A stretch of 64,000 bases of DNA from JALZVT01 sp039029135 (GCA_039029135.1 JBCCGT010000016.1:1-64000); one strand, 5' to 3'; shown: positions 49,989 to 58,878, counted from the stretch's first letter. Numbers and translations: made by a program. The notes: a model not told the origin generated them from the letters alone.

Positions 49989-51050
49989 ATGGCTCTCGCA
50001 TCTACCAGCGCACAGCGTCCAGTCGTGCCCTCGCCGCTGCCGATCGCCAACCCGGTGCTGCTCGCTCCGATGGCGGGCGTTACGGACGTGCCGTTTCGGC
50101 GCGCGGCCTGGCGCGGCGGCGTGGGCTATATGGTTGGCGAGATGGTCAGCAGCCGCCCCGAACTGTGGAGCAGCGACAAGTCGCGTCTGCGTCGCGAGCG
50201 TGTAGATGGCGCGCCGCACGCCATTCAGCTCGCCGGATCGGAGCCCGGCTGGCTCGCCGACGCCGCACGACGTCACGTCGAAGCCGGCGCGGAGATTATC
50301 GACATCAACTTCGGCTGCCCGGCCAAGAAGGTGTGCCGTAAGGCGGCCGGCTCCGCGCTGCTGGAGACGCCTGATCTGGTTGTGGACATCGCGCGCGCGG
50401 TGGTCGACGCGGTCGACGTGCCGGTGACGATCAAGACGCGTACGGGACCGACGCCGCACAGCGACGTCGTCATCGAACTGGGGCAGCGCCTGCAGGATGC
50501 CGGCGTGGCCGCGCTGGCGCTGCACGGCCGCAGCCGGGCCTGCCGCTTTGTCGGTCCCGTCGATCACGGACCCACCGCGCGACTGGTACGGCGACTTAGC
50601 ATCCCCGTGTTTGCGAACGGCGATATCGATACCTTCGTCGGCGCCCGCGCCGTGCTGCAGCAAACGGGTGCCGCGGGTGTGATGATCGGCCGCGCCGCGC
50701 TCGGTGCGCCTTGGCTGCCGGGTTGGCTGGCGAAGAGCCTCGCCGCGGGCTGCCCGCTGCCGACGCCGAGCGTGTCGACGCGACTGCGCGAACTGCGCGG
50801 CATCGTCGTCGACATGCACGCGTTCTACGGCGTGCCGAAAGGGCTGCGCATCGCGCGCAAACACATTCAGTGGACGCTGGGACACGCGACCCTGGATGCA
50901 GCGGCGCGGCAGCGGCTGGCGGTATTCGCCCAGCAGGCGGTCCGCGCGGATGCCGCGAATGAGCAGCTCGACATGCTCGACGCCGCGCTCGAAGCGGGCG
51001 TCGAATCAGCGGCGGCCGATCGAAGCGCCATGAACCTAAACGCGGCGTAG
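49989..51050 (+). CDS. dusB: tRNA-dihydrouridine synthase
   Basis: A 353-residue FMN enzyme reducing uridines in tRNA. Motifs: NPVLLAPMAGVTDVPFRRAAW, the catalytic Cys in NFGCPAKKVCRKAAGSALL (second Cys), TIKTRTGP, LALHGRSR and ANGDIDTFVGARAVLQQTGAAGVMIGRAALG. ATG 49989 is chosen over 49962 by alignment. fis, which normally follows, is absent; only 70 bp separate it from purH. Confidence 0.93.
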   Translation: MALASTSAQRPVVPSPLPIANPVLLAPMAGVTDVPFRRAAWRGGVGYMVGEMVSSRPELWSSDKSRLRRERVDGAPHAIQLAGSEPGWLADAARRHVEAGAEIIDINFGCPAKKVCRKAAGSALLETPDLVVDIARAVVDAVDVPVTIKTRTGPTPHSDVVIELGQRLQDAGVAALALHGRSRACRFVGPVDHGPTARLVRRLSIPVFANGDIDTFVGARAVLQQTGAAGVMIGRAALGAPWLPGWLAKSLAAGCPLPTPSVSTRLRELRGIVVDMHAFYGVPKGLRIARKHIQWTLGHATLDAAARQRLAVFAQQAVRADAANEQLDMLDAALEAGVESAAADRSAMNLNAA

Positions 51051-51120
51051 ACCGCGAGTGTTATCCATCTGCGGCCGCTGAGCCGCGAAGTCTCACGCTT
51101 GCTTTGGGGGCAGTTGTTAG

Positions 51121-52671
51121 ATGAGTGAATCCTTGGTCATGCCGCGGCGGGCGCTGCTGAGCGTTTCGGACAAGAGCGGCATCGTCGAACTGGGTCAGGC
51201 GCTCGCCGCCGCCGGGGTCGAGATACTGTCGACGGGCGGCACGCACAGAGCGCTCGCCGCCGCCGGCCTGTCTCCGGTTGAGGTGTCTGCACACACCGGC
51301 GCGCCGGAGATGATGGACGGTCGCGTGAAGACGCTGCACCCGCGCATCCACGGCGGCATTCTGGGGCGTCGCGGTACCGACGACGGGGTCATGGCAGAGC
51401 ACGACATCGCCCCGATCGATCTGGTCGTCGTCAATCTGTATCCCTTTCAGGCCACGCTCGCGCGCGCGGACGTGACCGACGAGCTGGCGATCGAGAACAT
51501 CGACATCGGCGGACCGGCGATGCTGCGCAGCGCGGCGAAGAATCACCGCGACGTCTGGGTAGTTGTCGACCCCCACGACTACGACGCCGTGGCGGCGGCA
51601 CTGCAGGCGGGCGGCAGCGACTACGCCGCGCGCCGGGCGGCCGCGCGCAAGACCTACGCCCATACGGCCGCCTACGACGCGGCGATCGCCGCCTGGTTTG
51701 CGGGCGACGAATTGCCCGACACCCTCAACCTCAGCTATCGCAAATCGATCGAGATGCGCTACGGCGAGAACCCGCACCAGCAGGCCGCGTTTTACGTCGA
51801 GGACCGACCCCGCGTCGGCACGCTGGGCAGCTTCGACCAGCATCAGGGCAAGGCGCTCAGCTACAACAACATCGCGGACACGGATGCGGCGCTGCAGTGT
51901 GTGCAGGCGCTGACCGATCCGGCCTGCGTGATCGTCAAGCACGCCAATCCCTGCGGCGTCGCGACGGGCGACGATTTGCGCGACGCCTATCGGCGCGCCT
52001 TTGCCGGGGACAGGACGTCGGCCTTTGGCGGCATCATCGCGCTCAATCGTCCTTGCGACGCGCAGACGATGGCGGAGATTGTCGGCAATCAGTTCGCCGA
52101 GGTGATCATTGCCCCGGCGTTTGCTGAGGACGCGCTCGAGGCCGCGAAACAGAAAAAGAACGTGCGCGTGTTGAGCATCGGCGACTGGCCCGCGCAGCTG
52201 CCCAGCATGGGTCGCACGCTCAAACACGTCGCCGGCGGGCTCTTGGTGCAGGACGCCGACGAGACCGAGTACACCGGCGAACTGCGCGTGGCCACGAAGC
52301 GCGAGCCGAGCGCCGACGAACTCGCGGATCTGGAGTTTGCCTGGCGCGTCGTCATGTACGTGAAATCGAACGCGATCGTGTACGCCAAAGAGCGCCAGAC
52401 CATCGGCATCGGCGCGGGTCAGATGAGTCGGGTCGTCAGCGCCCGCATCGCCAACATGAAGGCGGCGGAGGAGGGCTTCGAGGTCGCCGGTGCGGTGATG
52501 GCCAGCGACGCCTTCTTTCCGTTTCGCGATAGTATCGACGCGGCGGCGGAGGTCGGCATACGCGCGGTGATTCAGCCGGGCGGCTCGATGCGCGACGCGG
52601 AGGTCATCGAGGCGGCCGACGAGCACGGCATCGCGATGGTGCTGACGTGCACGCGGCACTTTCGCCACTAG
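51121..52671 (+). CDS. purH: bifunctional AICAR transformylase/IMP cyclohydrolase
   Basis: A 516-residue enzyme of the last two steps of purine synthesis. The N-terminal IMP cyclohydrolase shows LLSVSDKSGIVELGQAL, ILSTGGTHRAL and DGRVKTLHPRIHGGILGRR; the AICAR transformylase half has KHANPCGVATG, TSAFGGIIALN, VKSNAIVYAK and the end HGIAMVLTCTRHFRH. It uses 10-formyl-THF, so it also draws on the one-carbon pool fed by betaine demethylation. Confidence 0.98.
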   Translation: MSESLVMPRRALLSVSDKSGIVELGQALAAAGVEILSTGGTHRALAAAGLSPVEVSAHTGAPEMMDGRVKTLHPRIHGGILGRRGTDDGVMAEHDIAPIDLVVVNLYPFQATLARADVTDELAIENIDIGGPAMLRSAAKNHRDVWVVVDPHDYDAVAAALQAGGSDYAARRAAARKTYAHTAAYDAAIAAWFAGDELPDTLNLSYRKSIEMRYGENPHQQAAFYVEDRPRVGTLGSFDQHQGKALSYNNIADTDAALQCVQALTDPACVIVKHANPCGVATGDDLRDAYRRAFAGDRTSAFGGIIALNRPCDAQTMAEIVGNQFAEVIIAPAFAEDALEAAKQKKNVRVLSIGDWPAQLPSMGRTLKHVAGGLLVQDADETEYTGELRVATKREPSADELADLEFAWRVVMYVKSNAIVYAKERQTIGIGAGQMSRVVSARIANMKAAEEGFEVAGAVMASDAFFPFRDSIDAAAEVGIRAVIQPGGSMRDAEVIEAADEHGIAMVLTCTRHFRH

Positions 52672-52724
52672 CAGCCGGATAGCGACCGGCTGACAGCGAA
52701 CGAACAACTGAGGATCGGGGGCGT

Positions 52725-54002
52725 ATGAAGGTTCTGGTGGTGGGCAGTGGTGGCCGCGAACATGCGCTGGCGTGGCGACTGCGGCAGGGAGACAGCGTCG
52801 ACGAGGTGTTCGTGGCGCCGGGCAATCCGGGTACGGCGGCAGAGCCGCAGACACGTAACGTGGATATCGCCGTTAGCGACTTCGAGGCGCTGGTGGGCTT
52901 CGCCCGTCGCGAGCACATCGATCTGACGGTAATTGGTCCGGAGGTACCGCTCGTCGACGGCGTACGCGATGCGTTCGAGCAGGCCGGTCTCGCGTGTTTC
53001 GGTCCCAGCAAGGCGGCGGCGCAGCTCGAGGGTTCGAAGAGCTTCACCAAGGACTTCTTGCGCAAGTACGCCATACCCACGGCCCGCTATGAAACGTTCG
53101 AGGCCGTCGAACCGGCGCTTGCGTATCTGCGCGAGCGCGGGGCGCCGATCGTCATCAAGGCCGACGGGCTGGCCGCGGGCAAGGGCGTGGTTGTGGCGCG
53201 GGAGCTCGCGACCGCGAAAGACGCCGTGCGCGACATGCTGTCCGGCAACGCGTTCGGCGCCGCCGGGGCGCGCGTGGTGATCGAGGACTTTCTCGAGGGC
53301 GAAGAGGCCAGCTTCATCTGCATCTGTGACGGCGAGCGCGCCATCCCCTTCGCGACGTCGCAGGATCATAAGGCCCGCGACGACGGCGATCGTGGCCCGA
53401 ACACCGGCGGCATGGGTGCCTACTCGCCGGCGCCGGTAATCACCGCAGAAGTGCACGAGCGCGTGATGCGCAAGATCATCGAGCCGACCCTGGCGGGCAT
53501 GGCGGCAGAGGGTCATCTCTACGAAGGCTTTCTCTATGCCGGCCTCATGATCGATGCGTCGGGCGAACCCTCAGTCATCGAGTTCAACTGTCGCTTCGGC
53601 GACCCCGAGGCGCAGCCCGTGATGATGCGCCTGCAGTCCGATCTTGCGGCCGTCTGCCTGCAGGCGCTGGGCGACGGTCTGGACGGGGTCACGCTCGACT
53701 TCAGCCCTGAGACCGCGCTGGGCGTCGTGATGGCCGCGGGCGGTTATCCGCTCGCCTATGCCAAGGGCGAGGTCATCGGCGGACTCGCGGAGGCCGACGC
53801 CGAGGCCAAGGTCTTTCACGCCGGCACGGCGCAGAAAAACGGCGACGTCGTCACCGCCGGCGGGCGCGTGCTGTGCGTGGTCGGGACCGGCGCCAGCGTC
53901 AGCGCGGCGCAGGCGCGGGCTTATGCGGGCGTCGCGTGCATCAACTGGCGCGATGCCTATTGGCGCCGCGACATCGGCTATCGGGCGATCGCGCGCGAGT
54001 AG
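52725..54002 (+). CDS. purD: phosphoribosylamine-glycine ligase
   Basis: A 425-residue ATP-grasp ligase adding glycine to phosphoribosylamine. Motifs: MKVLVVGSGGREHALAWRL, GPEVPLVDGV, IVIKADGLAAGKGVVVA, DHKARDDGDRGPNTGGMGAYSPAP and EFNCRFGDPEAQPVM. Pairs with purH in a 53-bp-spaced operon. Glycine from the sarcosine oxidase route would be a direct substrate. Confidence 0.98.
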   Translation: MKVLVVGSGGREHALAWRLRQGDSVDEVFVAPGNPGTAAEPQTRNVDIAVSDFEALVGFARREHIDLTVIGPEVPLVDGVRDAFEQAGLACFGPSKAAAQLEGSKSFTKDFLRKYAIPTARYETFEAVEPALAYLRERGAPIVIKADGLAAGKGVVVARELATAKDAVRDMLSGNAFGAAGARVVIEDFLEGEEASFICICDGERAIPFATSQDHKARDDGDRGPNTGGMGAYSPAPVITAEVHERVMRKIIEPTLAGMAAEGHLYEGFLYAGLMIDASGEPSVIEFNCRFGDPEAQPVMMRLQSDLAAVCLQALGDGLDGVTLDFSPETALGVVMAAGGYPLAYAKGEVIGGLAEADAEAKVFHAGTAQKNGDVVTAGGRVLCVVGTGASVSAAQARAYAGVACINWRDAYWRRDIGYRAIARE

Positions 54003-54006
54003 CGGT

Positions 54007-55629
54007 TCAGACCGCCAGCCGCTCGAACGCCAACTCCGGAAAACCCTCGCTGACCGAGTCGCGCAGGCGGTCGTAGTACACGTTCGCGCCGCCAAAATAG
54101 ATCAGCACGCGCGGTTTGCTGCCCTCGATGTTGGCGCCCATCATCCAGGAGTTCACCCGATCGCCCTGGGCCATTAGCGTCTGGCCGTGAATCTCTGCCG
54201 TATGCGCCGACCATTCGTCCTCGGCCTCGCGCCGCGGCAGGAACAGATCCTGATTCTCTGACTCCATCTTGCGAATGCAGTCGGTGATCCAGCGAACGTT
54301 CTGCTCGATGGAGGTGGGCAGGTTCGCGAAGGGCGCCTGGGGGCCCGTGATCAGAAACAGGTTGGGAAACTCGCTGACGCACACGCCCATGATCGACTGC
54401 GATTCATCGCGCCACTTGTCCTTCAGCGTCTGGCCGTTCAGACCGCGAATATCGACCGCCTCGGGCGCGCCGGTGTAGGCCTTGAAGCCGGTGGCCAGCA
54501 CGACGATGTCGAAGTCGTAGTCTTGCAGGGTGGTACGAACGCCGCTGGCCGTGATCTCCTTCAGCGGTTCCGCGTCTTTGATATCGACGAGATGCACGTT
54601 GTCGCGGTTAAACGCCTCGAAATAGCCATGATCCAGCGGCGGTCGCTTTGCGAACAGCGGATAGCCTTTCGGCATCAACAGCTCCGCGACCTCGGGATCG
54701 TCGACCTTCTCGCGGATCTTGTTATTGATGAAATCCGCCGCGGCCTGGTTCGAGTCGGCGTTCGACAGCAGGTCGTCAAAGGTCTCGAACACCCAGCGAA
54801 AGCTGCCGCGCGGCCAGTGTTCTTCGAAGATGCGCTGCACCTCGTCGGGTGGGGTGTCCGCCAGGTTGCGGCCGACCGGGCTGTCGAACGCCATGCCGAA
54901 GACATGATTGCGGCACTTATCGATGATGGCTTCGTAGTTGTCCTTGATCTCGCGTTCCCGCTCTGGGGTCATCGTCTGCTGGACCGCGGGCATCACGAAG
55001 TTGGGCGTGCGTTGGAAGACCGTGACGCTGGCCGCGTCTGCCGCCATCGCGGGTACCATCTGTACGGTGGTCGCGCCGCTGCCGATGATGCCGACACGCT
55101 TGCCGGCATAGTCGAGCCCCTCGGGCCAGCGTGATGAATGAAAGATGGGGCCGTCGAACGCATCGATTCCGTCGATCTGCGGTACGTTCGGGTGCGAGAT
55201 CATGCCCATCGCGCTAATGAAGTATTTGCACGTAAACACCTCGCCAGCGCCCGTTGTCACCTGCCAGCGACCCGTCTGCGCGTCGAAGTGGGCGCTGACG
55301 ACCTCGGTGTCGAGCTGCAGGTGCGGCCACAGATCGCACTTGTCGGCGACGAAACGCAGGTAGCGCTGGGTCTCTTCCTGACCGGGGTAGCGCTCGGACC
55401 AGCTCCACTCGTCGAGAATCTCTTTCGAAAACGTCAGGCAGTAGTAGTAACCCTCGCTATCGGTCGCGGCGCCCGGATAGCGATTCCATGCCCAGGTACC
55501 GCCGACATCGCTCGCGCGATCGAATACGCGCACCGACTGGCCGGCCTCGCGCAGGCTGTGGATCAGTGCAAGACCGGCGAATCCCGCGCCCACGCCGATG
55601 GCATCGAAATCTGTTTGCTCCCGGCTCAT
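54007..55629 (-). CDS. Baeyer-Villiger-type flavin monooxygenase
   Basis: A 540-residue NADPH/FAD monooxygenase with two Rossmann motifs (GVGAGFAGLALIHSLREAG at residue ~12; VGIIGSGATTVQMVP near 180) and the Baeyer-Villiger fingerprint FDGPIFHSSRWP directly before the second. It converts ketones to esters or lactones with O2; substrate not assigned. Its stop lies five bases from the purD stop (convergent). It is divergent from a hydrolase that could cleave the ester product. Confidence 0.9.
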   Translation of the reverse strand: MSREQTDFDAIGVGAGFAGLALIHSLREAGQSVRVFDRASDVGGTWAWNRYPGAATDSEGYYYCLTFSKEILDEWSWSERYPGQEETQRYLRFVADKCDLWPHLQLDTEVVSAHFDAQTGRWQVTTGAGEVFTCKYFISAMGMISHPNVPQIDGIDAFDGPIFHSSRWPEGLDYAGKRVGIIGSGATTVQMVPAMAADAASVTVFQRTPNFVMPAVQQTMTPEREREIKDNYEAIIDKCRNHVFGMAFDSPVGRNLADTPPDEVQRIFEEHWPRGSFRWVFETFDDLLSNADSNQAAADFINNKIREKVDDPEVAELLMPKGYPLFAKRPPLDHGYFEAFNRDNVHLVDIKDAEPLKEITASGVRTTLQDYDFDIVVLATGFKAYTGAPEAVDIRGLNGQTLKDKWRDESQSIMGVCVSEFPNLFLITGPQAPFANLPTSIEQNVRWITDCIRKMESENQDLFLPRREAEDEWSAHTAEIHGQTLMAQGDRVNSWMMGANIEGSKPRVLIYFGGANVYYDRLRDSVSEGFPELAFERLAV

Positions 55630-55692
55630 GCAATATCTCCCCTGTGGTTTCCGCCCGTTCTTGTTGCCTGCGAACGCTTGATCGCTCAGTGA

Positions 55693-55709
55693 CTTTAACC
55701 AAATTCAAA
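55693..55709. promoter_or_regulatory. 17-bp motif shared with the downstream TetR promoter
   Basis: CTTTAACCAAATTCAAA, in the gap between the BVMO and hydrolase genes, matches CTTTAATCCAATTCAAA at 58401-58417 (upstream of the TetR gene) in 15 of 17 positions. These are the only AT-rich patches in this part of the window. It is a good candidate for a TetR binding site controlling the module. Confidence 0.5.
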
Positions 55710-55789
55710 AAAGGCTGTCGATGCGGTGGCGTCGGTCTATATTAGACGCCACTCGGTTCGCGGCTTCGCCCCGGGAGGGGGAGGAACAC

Positions 55790-56602
55790 ATGGCATACCT
55801 CGCGCGCGACGCCAGGCGCGTCTACTTCGAAGACCACAGGCCGCCGGGCAGCGGCTCCACGGCCGTCGTGCTCGTCCATGGCTGGGGGATGGGCGTGCGC
55901 TGTTGGGATCACGTTGTGCCGGCGCTCGTCGATGCCGGCCAGCGTGTGGTGCTGTTCGATCACCGCGGCTGCGGTCGGTCAGACAAGGACTTTGCGGACA
56001 TGGGCATCGGCGCCATCGCCGGCGACCTGGTGGCGCTGGTCGAGACGCTCGAGCTCGACGGGGTCCTGTTGAATGGCTGGTCGCTCGGTGGCGCGGTCGT
56101 TGTGGAGGCTGCGGCCAGGCTGGGGGCGCGGGTGCGCGCGCTCGTGCTGACCGGCGGCGCGACGCCGGCTTATGTGCAAAAACCCGACTTTCCACACGGC
56201 GGCAGCCGCGACGACATGGCGCAGACGCTCGCAGCACTCGCGGCCGATCGCGTCAATTTCCTGCACGGCCTGTCGAAGGTGGTCTGCGCCCGAGAGGTCG
56301 GCGTGCAGATCGAGGACTGGCTGTATCGCATTTTTCTGGAAGCGTCGCCGCTGGCGGGCGCGACGCTGGGCGAACTGGCGGACTTGGACCAGCGCGAGCA
56401 GCTCTTGGCGCTGGACCTGCCGCTGTTGTCGTTCATAGGCAGCGCGGACGGCTTCGTCGCGCCGGACATCGGCCGCTGGGTGGGCGAGCATCACCCGCGC
56501 GCGCAGATCGTCGAGTACGAGGGTGTGGGTCACGCGCCCTTCATCGAGGAGCGCGAGGCGTATCTCGAACGGCTAGTAGAGTTTACGGAGGCACACCTGT
56601 AG
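55790..56602 (+). CDS. alpha/beta hydrolase
   Basis: A 270-residue serine hydrolase: oxyanion-hole HGWGMG near residue 27, nucleophile Ser in GWSLGG, acid residue in GSADGFVAPDIG and catalytic His in GVGHAPFIE. ATG 55790 follows GGAGGAAC; an upstream ATG frame opens at 55721 without such a site. Placed divergently from a Baeyer-Villiger monooxygenase, it may hydrolyse the ester or lactone formed. Confidence 0.88.
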   Translation: MAYLARDARRVYFEDHRPPGSGSTAVVLVHGWGMGVRCWDHVVPALVDAGQRVVLFDHRGCGRSDKDFADMGIGAIAGDLVALVETLELDGVLLNGWSLGGAVVVEAAARLGARVRALVLTGGATPAYVQKPDFPHGGSRDDMAQTLAALAADRVNFLHGLSKVVCAREVGVQIEDWLYRIFLEASPLAGATLGELADLDQREQLLALDLPLLSFIGSADGFVAPDIGRWVGEHHPRAQIVEYEGVGHAPFIEEREAYLERLVEFTEAHL

Positions 56603-56730
56603 CGAGGTTCGTCCGTTCTCGCGCACTGTGGACGGTGTGCAGATCCTGAGGCGAGACGGCGAGCGTGCGCTGATCGGGACTCGCTCGGCCGACAGCTTGA
56701 TGACACATGAAGACCAGGGTGGGGAACAGC

Positions 56731-57732
56731 ATGAGTAGTGGCGTCAATTTCGGACTCTGGTACGACTTTCGCAATCCGGCGCCCTGGCAGGAACCCTTCG
56801 ACACCTTCTACGCGTCGCGTCTCGACCAGATCGCTGCGGCCGAGGCCGCGGGGTTCGATTCCGTCTGGCTGACCGAGCATCACTTCTGCGACGACGGCTA
56901 CACGCCGTCGCCGCTGGTGCTGGGCGCGTCGATCGGCGCGCGAACGACGCGCATGCGCATCGGCACCAATCTGATGCTGCTGCCGCTGCACGATCCCGTG
57001 CGGCTGGCGGAAGACGCCGCGACCCTGTCGCTGTGTACCGGTGGACGTTTCGATCTCGGGGTGGGGATCGGCTATCGCCAGCTCGAGTTCGATCAGTTTC
57101 GGCGCAAGCTGTCGCAGCGGCCATCGCTGGTCGAGGAGGGGATCGAGATACTGCGCCGAAGTTGGACTGGGCAGCCGGTTAACTTCAGCGGCAAGCGATT
57201 CGAGGTCGGCGATGTTCGCGTGACCCCCGCGCCGGTCGATCCGCCGAAAATTCTGTTGGGGGGCATGGTGGAGCCGGCGATTGAGCGCGCCGCGCGCATC
57301 GCCGACGGGTTTCTGTGCACCGGTGGAATCGGGCTCGACGTTTACGCCAGCGCGCTGGAAAAACAGGGCAAGGCTGCGAGCGACGGCGCGGTCGTACTGG
57401 GCTGCTGGGCGATCATCGCCGAAGACCCGGAGCGCGAGGCCGCCGCCCTCGGTGAGCACGTGCTGTATCAAACCAACGAGTACATCAAGTGGGGAGCGTT
57501 CGGGCCGCCGGAGTCAACGCCGCTGTTCGAAGACGCGCCGACCGCGATAGAAAACGGCCTCTACGAACTCTGGGACGCTGACCAGGCGATACAACATCTG
57601 CGCTCTCTGATGAGCGACTATCCGATGATTCGCGACATTCACTTCTGGGCCCAGTTTCCCGGCGAGTCCGTCGAGTCGGGTAACCGACGCATGCGCTACA
57701 TCGCGGAGAACGTCCTGCCGCAGCTCCGCTGA
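56731..57732 (+). CDS. LLM-class (luciferase-like) flavin oxidoreductase
   Basis: A 333-residue TIM-barrel monooxygenase/oxidoreductase: VNFGLWYDFRNP at the start, FDSVWLTEHHFCDDGY, IGTNLMLLPLHDPVRLAEDAATL, GRFDLGVGIGYR and PKILLGGMVEPAIERAARIADG. Uses FMN or F420. ATG 56731 has GTGGGGAAC in front; ATG 56707 would add eight residues. Probably in one operon with the hydrolase. Confidence 0.85.
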   Translation: MSSGVNFGLWYDFRNPAPWQEPFDTFYASRLDQIAAAEAAGFDSVWLTEHHFCDDGYTPSPLVLGASIGARTTRMRIGTNLMLLPLHDPVRLAEDAATLSLCTGGRFDLGVGIGYRQLEFDQFRRKLSQRPSLVEEGIEILRRSWTGQPVNFSGKRFEVGDVRVTPAPVDPPKILLGGMVEPAIERAARIADGFLCTGGIGLDVYASALEKQGKAASDGAVVLGCWAIIAEDPEREAAALGEHVLYQTNEYIKWGAFGPPESTPLFEDAPTAIENGLYELWDADQAIQHLRSLMSDYPMIRDIHFWAQFPGESVESGNRRMRYIAENVLPQLR

Positions 57733-57742
57733 GTGCGCCGGC

Positions 57743-58351
57743 TTAGCGCTGGCACAGGCGCAGCGCGGTGTCCTGAAACAGACGGTGGGCGTCCGCTAAC
57801 CCGATGTCGTCATCGAAATAGACCGCCGAACGCAGGCCAATCATCAGTGAGAAGGTAATCTCGGCGGCGTCCCGCGCGGCTGCCTCTGAGGGCGCGGCCG
57901 AAAACGTGTGGCGCAGGTGCCTTTTGCAGCGTTGATCGAAATCGGCCTTGGTCGCCTGCAGCACGTCGTTGTGCACGGCAACGCCAAAACACTCCAGCAT
58001 GAAGCCGATCTCGCGTCGGTTGCTGGTCTCACCGCGAAACCACAGGTCGGCGAGCGAGCGAATCTGTTGTTCGGGTGCTTCTCTGCGGAATGCCTCGATG
58101 TGCCCCAGAAAGCGCGCCGCTACCATCGCGAAGTACTGTTCGAGAATGTCCTCTTTGCCGCGAAAGTAGTACAGCAGGTGGCTGGGCGTCATGCCGGCGC
58201 TTTGCGCCACATCGGCGAGCGTTGTGCGACCGTAGCCGCTGCGAATGATGCAGTCGTGCAGCGCTGTGAAAATTCGCCGACGCCGTTCTTTACCTCGGGA
58301 GCCGCGGGAGCCGCGCGCAGAGCCGGTCGATGTCACCTGAGTCTTGGACAT
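57743..58351 (-). CDS. TetR/AcrR-family transcriptional regulator
   Basis: A 202-residue regulator with a Ser/Arg-rich leader and HTH RRRIFTALHDCIIRSGY then TTLADVAQSAGMTPSHLLYYFRGKEDILEQYF. The start is uncertain (58351, 58363 or 58390). Its C-terminal ligand domain has SLMIGLRSAVYFDDD. It ends 10 bp from the LLM gene (convergent), and its promoter carries the 17-bp motif found also upstream of the BVMO and hydrolase, so it probably represses that module. Confidence 0.88.
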   Translation of the reverse strand: MSKTQVTSTGSARGSRGSRGKERRRRIFTALHDCIIRSGYGRTTLADVAQSAGMTPSHLLYYFRGKEDILEQYFAMVAARFLGHIEAFRREAPEQQIRSLADLWFRGETSNRREIGFMLECFGVAVHNDVLQATKADFDQRCKRHLRHTFSAAPSEAAARDAAEITFSLMIGLRSAVYFDDDIGLADAHRLFQDTALRLCQR

Positions 58352-58400
58352 TGGCGGCAACATAGCACCACGTCGTGCAACCGTCAGCATCCCCGCTTTT

Positions 58401-58417
58401 CTTTAATCCAATTCAAA
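58401..58417. promoter_or_regulatory. 17-bp motif upstream of TetR gene
   Basis: CTTTAATCCAATTCAAA; the AATT-CA-AATT part is self-complementary. It matches 55693-55709. A TACAAT hexamer at 58425-58430 with TTTAAT 17 bp upstream (58402-58407) could also be a plus-strand promoter leading into the structured region. Confidence 0.45.
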
Positions 58418-58430
58418 TTGTGTTTACAAT

Positions 58431-58855
58431 GTTCCCGCCCGAGTGTGCGGGAGGTTTCCCGCTCGTGACCCTTTCTGAGCTCAAGGCTCTGCGTAACGAC
58501 GCGGCGAAAAACAGTCGTTAGCTGCCACGATCGTTGCGATCGACGAGGATGACGAGTCGGAAACTACGCGTGTTTTGTACGCAGACGGAGAGAACCTGCG
58601 TGCATAGCGCCAGCGGAGGGCGCGTCGGCGTGAGAGAGGCACGCTCACGGTAGCTGTGGCAAGCGTGGTTGGCATGACTGGTACAACACCAGTGCATAAA
58701 AATCGCGACAGCGACATGAGTGACGAGAGCGAGAGGTCGCGCCGACGCGGCACACGAAGGGCATGGGACCCGGCGCAAGCTTGAGGCGAATGGCGCCGGG
58801 TTCAGAGGAGGAGACGCATTTGCGCTTCAGGGATGAGGCGTGAATGCGCTTTTTT
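58431..58855 (+). ncRNA. candidate structured non-coding RNA ending in intrinsic terminator
   Basis: About 425 bases with no supported protein gene but with a series of local stems: 58447-58452/58457-58462 (6 bp), 58528-58533/58537-58542 (6), 58577-58584/58596-58603 (8, one wobble), 58629-58634/58644-58649 (6), 58677-58682/58688-58693 (6), 58768-58776/58793-58801 (9), then a 15-bp terminator hairpin. A terminator facing the plus strand implies a plus-strand transcript, yet no plus-strand gene lies upstream; the nearest one (57732) is separated by a minus-strand gene. I found no match to RNase P, tmRNA, 6S or SRP RNA consensus. Only an 18-codon GTG frame (58465-58521) is open at the 5' end. 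Six-base stems arise by chance in GC-rich DNA; the longer ones are the real evidence. Confidence 0.4.
58815..58855 (+). terminator. strong intrinsic terminator
   Basis: A 15-bp stem (58815-58829 with 58834-58848, three wobble pairs) closed by a GGGA loop of the GNRA type, followed by CTTTTTT. The orientation is plus strand: the other strand lacks a U-tract. It ends the candidate RNA and lies 24 bp from the stop of the convergent VOC lipoprotein gene. Confidence 0.85.
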
Positions 58856-58878
58856 CGCGTTCCCTCTACCGTCTCTAT

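Noticed and set aside
51061..52854. 597-codon minus-strand open frame
   Set aside because: Antisense to purH and the start of purD, both unmistakable.
58481..58778. Two short minus-strand frames in the candidate RNA region
   Set aside because: No domains, no ribosome sites, and Ser/Arg-rich composition. They are more likely incidental frames opposite a structured transcript.
58431..58855. RNase P RNA, tmRNA, 6S or SRP RNA
   Set aside because: The expected conserved blocks (for example the RNase P GAGGAAAGUC segment or a tmRNA acceptor end with a T-loop) were looked for by eye and not found.
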